From positions 1 through 7,877 of the forward strand of contig JAQVEQ010000135.1 of the NCBI GenBank assembly GCA_028697875.1: a stretch of DNA of 7,877 nt. The letters are read 5' to 3'. The translations under genes and the position numbers were made by a program. The notes under the pieces are model-generated. The model was not told where the DNA came from. It did no database searches and worked only from the letters and a program-made list of their open reading frames with translations. This DNA comes from Novosphingobium sp. (GTDB lineage: Bacteria; Pseudomonadota; Alphaproteobacteria; Sphingomonadales; Sphingomonadaceae). Positions 5,107 through 7,877 of this stretch are shown piece after piece. Every line of letters starts with the position of its first letter. The stretch's first letter is position 1.

Positions 5107-7026
5107 ATGGGCAAAGTTATCGGTATCGACCTTGGTACGACCAACAGCTGCGTCGCGGTGATGGATGGCGGCAAACCCAAGGTCATCGAAAATTCGGAAG
5201 GCGCGCGCACGACCCCGTCGATCGTCGCTTTCACCAAGGACGGGGAGCGCCTGATCGGCCAGCCCGCCAAGCGCCAGGCGGTGACCAACCCCGACAATAC
5301 GCTGTTCGCGATCAAGCGCCTGATCGGCCGCCGCTTCGACGATCCCATGACCAAGAAGGACATGGAACTCGTCCCCTACACGATCGCCAAGGGCAAGAAC
5401 GGCGACGCCTGGGTCACGGCCGGCGGCGAAGACTACAGCCCGTCGCAGATTTCCGCCTTCATCCTGCAGAAGATGAAGGAAACGGCGGAAAGCTACCTCG
5501 GCGAAACCGTCACGCAGGCGGTCATCACCGTTCCCGCCTACTTCAACGACGCGCAGCGCCAGGCGACCAAGGACGCCGGCCAGATCGCGGGCCTCGAAGT
5601 GCTGCGCATCATCAACGAACCGACCGCGGCCGCGCTCGCCTATGGCCTCGACAAGGACGAAGGCAAGACCATCGCCGTCTACGACCTTGGCGGCGGTACG
5701 TTCGACATCTCGATCCTCGAGATCGGCGACGGCGTGTTCGAAGTGAAGTCGACCAACGGCGATACTTTCCTCGGCGGTGAAGACTTCGACAGCACGCTGG
5801 TCGAATACCTGGCCGACGAGTTCAAGAAGAAGGAGAACATGGATCTCCGGACCGACAAGCTTGCCCTCCAGCGGCTCAAGGAAGCCGCCGAAAAGGCCAA
5901 GATCGAACTGTCGAGCAGCCAGCAGACCGAAATCAACCTGCCCTTCATCACCGCGCGCATGGAAGGCGGCTCCACCACGCCGCTGCACCTCGTCGAAACG
6001 ATCACTCGCTCGCAGCTCGAAAAGCTGGTCGACAAGCTGATCCAGCGCACGCTGGAACCGTGCAAGAAGGCCCTGGCCGACGCCGGGATCGACAAGGGCA
6101 GCGTGGACGAAGTGGTCCTCGTCGGCGGCATGACCCGCATGCCCAAGGTGCGCGAAGTGGTCGAACAGTTCTTCGGCAAGAAGCCGCACACCGGCGTGAA
6201 TCCGGACGAAGTCGTCGCCATGGGCGCGGCGATCCAGGCCGGCGTGCTCCAGGGCGACGTCAAGGACGTGCTGCTGCTCGACGTGACCCCGCTGTCGCTG
6301 GGCATCGAGACGCTGGGCGGCGTGTTCACCCGCATGATCGACCGTAACACGACGATCCCGACCAAGAAGACGCAGGTCTACTCGACTGCCGAGGACAACC
6401 AGCAGGCGGTGACCATCCGCGTCTTCCAGGGCGAACGCGAAATGGCGGCCGACAACAAACTGCTCGGCCAGTTCGACCTGGTCGGCCTTCCGCCGGCGCC
6501 GCGCGGCGTGCCGCAGATCGAGGTCACGTTCGACATCGACGCCAACGGTATCGTGAACGTGTCCGCCAAGGACAAGGGCACCGGCAAGGAACAGCAGATC
6601 CGCATCCAGGCCTCGGGCGGCCTTTCGGAATCCGACATCGACCAGATGGTGCAGGACGCCGAGAAGTTCGCCGAAGAGGACAAGAAGCGGCGGGCCGAGG
6701 CGGAAGCCAAGAACAACGCCGACAGCCTTGTCCACGCGACCGAGAAGCAGCTCGAAGAGAACGGCGACAAGATCGACGCCGCGCTCAAGAGCGAGATCGA
6801 GGCCGCGATTGCCGAGACCAGGACCGCGATCGAAAGCGGCAATGCCGACGACATGACCGCCAAGTCGCAGAACCTGACCCAGCTCGCCATGAAGATGGGC
6901 CAGGCCATCTACGAGAAGGAACAGGCCGCCGGTGGCGCAGCTCCCGAAGGGGGCGATGCTTCGGCCGCTCAGGAAGACGTCGTCGATGCCGAATTCTCGG
7001 AAGTCGACGAAGAGAACAAGGGCTGA
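5107..7026 (+). CDS. dnaK: DnaK, Hsp70 molecular chaperone
   Basis: The 639-residue protein is a complete bacterial Hsp70, an ATP-driven cytosolic chaperone that binds exposed hydrophobic segments of client proteins together with DnaJ and GrpE. The nucleotide-binding domain (1 to about 383) has IGIDLGTTNSCVAV (5-18), catalytic K70, NEPTAAALAYG (170-180), DLGGGTFD (193-200, with T198 as the equivalent of the known autophosphorylation threonine) and VVLVGGMTRMPKV (336-348). The interdomain linker is DVLLLD (387-392). The beta substrate domain runs to about 500, the helical lid to about 605, and the tail is acidic, ending DAEFSEVDEENKG. The start ATG has GAGGA 5 nt upstream. Expression is probably heat-induced from the RpoH promoter at 4966-4993, through a structured leader of about 105 nt. 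dnaJ follows after 70 nt. No anomalies were seen in the protein. Confidence 0.99.
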   Translation: MGKVIGIDLGTTNSCVAVMDGGKPKVIENSEGARTTPSIVAFTKDGERLIGQPAKRQAVTNPDNTLFAIKRLIGRRFDDPMTKKDMELVPYTIAKGKNGDAWVTAGGEDYSPSQISAFILQKMKETAESYLGETVTQAVITVPAYFNDAQRQATKDAGQIAGLEVLRIINEPTAAALAYGLDKDEGKTIAVYDLGGGTFDISILEIGDGVFEVKSTNGDTFLGGEDFDSTLVEYLADEFKKKENMDLRTDKLALQRLKEAAEKAKIELSSSQQTEINLPFITARMEGGSTTPLHLVETITRSQLEKLVDKLIQRTLEPCKKALADAGIDKGSVDEVVLVGGMTRMPKVREVVEQFFGKKPHTGVNPDEVVAMGAAIQAGVLQGDVKDVLLLDVTPLSLGIETLGGVFTRMIDRNTTIPTKKTQVYSTAEDNQQAVTIRVFQGEREMAADNKLLGQFDLVGLPPAPRGVPQIEVTFDIDANGIVNVSAKDKGTGKEQQIRIQASGGLSESDIDQMVQDAEKFAEEDKKRRAEAEAKNNADSLVHATEKQLEENGDKIDAALKSEIEAAIAETRTAIESGNADDMTAKSQNLTQLAMKMGQAIYEKEQAAGGAAPEGGDASAAQEDVVDAEFSEVDEENKG

Positions 7027-7044
7027 TTGCCTGATGGAAACTGA

Positions 7045-7079
7045 AACCGCCGCCGGTGCATCGCGCGCCGGCGGCGGTT
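7045..7079 (+). terminator. dnaK-dnaJ intercistronic hairpin (partial terminator or RNA-stability element)
   Basis: AACCGCCGCCGG (7045-7056) and CCGGCGGCGGTT (7068-7079) are a perfect 12-bp inverted repeat around an 11-nt loop, beginning 18 nt after the dnaK stop and ending 17 nt before the dnaJ ATG. The stem is very stable but is followed by AGGTTCGG, not a U-tract. It is therefore more likely an attenuator, or a barrier that protects dnaK mRNA 3' ends and lowers dnaJ expression, than a full terminator. The structure is seen directly; its function is inferred. Confidence 0.65.
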
Positions 7080-7096
7080 AGGTTCGGGACGGGGCA

Positions 7097-7877
7097 ATGG
7101 CTACCGAAATCGATTACTACGAATTGCTCGAGGTCGAGCGGACGGCGGATGAAAAGACGCTGAAATCCGCCTACCGCAAGCTCGCCATGCGCTATCACCC
7201 GGACCGCAATCCGGGCGATGCGGAAAGCGAATCCAGGTTCAAGGCGATCAACGAGGCATACGATTGCCTCAAGGACCCGCAGAAACGCGCGGCCTACGAT
7301 CGCTTCGGCCATGCAGCCTTCCAGCAAGGCGGATTCGGCGGCGCGGGCCAGCACGGTCCGCAGGGCGCCGATTTCGGCGACCTGGGCGACATCTTCGAAA
7401 CCATTTTCGGTTCCGCCTTCGGTGGCGGAGGCGGGCGAGCACGCCCGCGGCGCGGCGCCGACCTGCGCTACGACATGGAAATCTCGCTCGACGAGGCATT
7501 CCACGGCAAGGAAACGCAGATCGAGGTCGAAGTCTCGACCCATTGCGATGCCTGCGACGGATCCGGCGCGGAACCGGGCACCGGCACGCGTCATTGCGGC
7601 ACCTGCCAAGGCGCGGGCAAGGTTGCCTCCCGCCAGGGCTTCTTCGTGGTGGAGCGGACCTGTCCGCAATGCCACGGACGCGGCGAGATCATCGAGAACC
7701 CCTGCCACGCCTGCGGCGGCGAAGGCCGGGTCGACAAGCTTCAGACACTGGACGTGACGATCCCGCCCGGAGTCGACAACGGCACGCGCATCCGCCTGTC
7801 CGGCAAGGGCGAGGCCGGGCCGATGGGCGCCCCGCCGGGCGACCTTTACATCTTCCTCCAGGTCCGCCCGCATCGCG
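7097..7877 (+). CDS. dnaJ: DnaJ, Hsp40 co-chaperone (N-terminal 260 residues; C-terminus beyond the window)
   Basis: DnaJ delivers clients to DnaK and triggers ATP hydrolysis. The visible part has a J-domain (about 5-70) with HPD at 34-36, a Gly/Phe-rich stretch (about 71-118) that includes DIFETIFG (98-105), and a complete zinc-finger region with four CxxCxGxG repeats at C150/C153, C167/C170, C189/C192 and C203/C206. The start of the client-binding beta domain (VTIPPGVDNGTRIRLSGKGEAG, about 220-241) follows. The zinc fingers make it a class A (type I) DnaJ. Full-length members have about 375 residues, so some 115 are missing at the right edge. The ATG at 7097 is preceded only by GGGG, a weak ribosome-binding site, and a strong hairpin separates it from dnaK. 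Both suggest lower output than dnaK (inference). No disrupted motif is visible. Confidence 0.97.
   Translation, partial: MATEIDYYELLEVERTADEKTLKSAYRKLAMRYHPDRNPGDAESESRFKAINEAYDCLKDPQKRAAYDRFGHAAFQQGGFGGAGQHGPQGADFGDLGDIFETIFGSAFGGGGGRARPRRGADLRYDMEISLDEAFHGKETQIEVEVSTHCDACDGSGAEPGTGTRHCGTCQGAGKVASRQGFFVVERTCPQCHGRGEIIENPCHACGGEGRVDKLQTLDVTIPPGVDNGTRIRLSGKGEAGPMGAPPGDLYIFLQVRPHR

Noticed and set aside
4441..6735. A 764-codon open frame on the minus strand, antisense to most of dnaK and continuing in frame into the lipoprotein gene
   Set aside because: Long antisense open frames over dnaK are a known effect of its biased codon use in GC-rich genomes. The translation is low-complexity (rich in D, R, H, V and L), and the lipoprotein has its own signal peptide, ribosome-binding site and start at 4917.
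6785..7873. A 362-codon minus-strand frame across dnaJ and the end of dnaK
   Set aside because: It is a shadow of DnaJ and the DnaK C-terminus, with no recognisable motif, and it crosses the intercistronic hairpin.

Overview
The window is a GC-rich (roughly two-thirds G+C by eye) chromosomal core region of an alphaproteobacterium, most likely a member of the Sphingomonadales (Erythrobacter/Novosphingobium-like). The case rests on the gene order hemW-rdgB-rph / hrcA-grpE, the sequence character of the proteins, an RpoH-type promoter of the alphaproteobacterial form before dnaK, and a small HExxH protein of the kind annotated as 'vgr-related' in sphingomonads. The genus is an inference.

Layout. 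1-2217 is read leftwards: rph (RNase PH) overlaps rdgB (dITP/XTP pyrophosphatase) by a GTGA junction. A 297-nt gap with several inverted repeats follows, then hemW (radical-SAM heme chaperone), which is cut by the left window edge. 2218-2300 is a short divergent region. 2301-3931 is read rightwards: hrcA (heat-shock repressor) then grpE (nucleotide exchange factor). 3935-4917 is read leftwards: a periplasmic copper-chaperone-like lipoprotein (PCuAC family) followed by the HExxH protein, which ends 3 nt from grpE. 4918-5106 is a divergent regulatory region. 5107 to the right edge is read rightwards: dnaK, a 70-nt spacer with a perfect 12-bp hairpin, then dnaJ, which is cut by the right edge.

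How it fits together. GrpE, DnaK and DnaJ form the Hsp70 chaperone cycle. HrcA is the dedicated repressor of CIRCE-type heat-shock genes, but no CIRCE operator is seen in the window, so its target is probably elsewhere (groESL in related bacteria). dnaK instead has a near-consensus RpoH promoter. The chaperone genes are split into two pairs by the leftward lipoprotein/HExxH pair.

I see no mobile element, CRISPR array, tRNA or rRNA, and no plainly new multi-gene system. The most interesting material is regulatory. The dnaK -35 region is a palindrome that gives an RpoH-like -35 on both strands. The dnaK leader carries a 5'-terminal hairpin whose loop can pair with the dnaK Shine-Dalgarno. hrcA may be leaderless. 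The HExxH gene may start at a CTG that overlaps the preceding stop codon.
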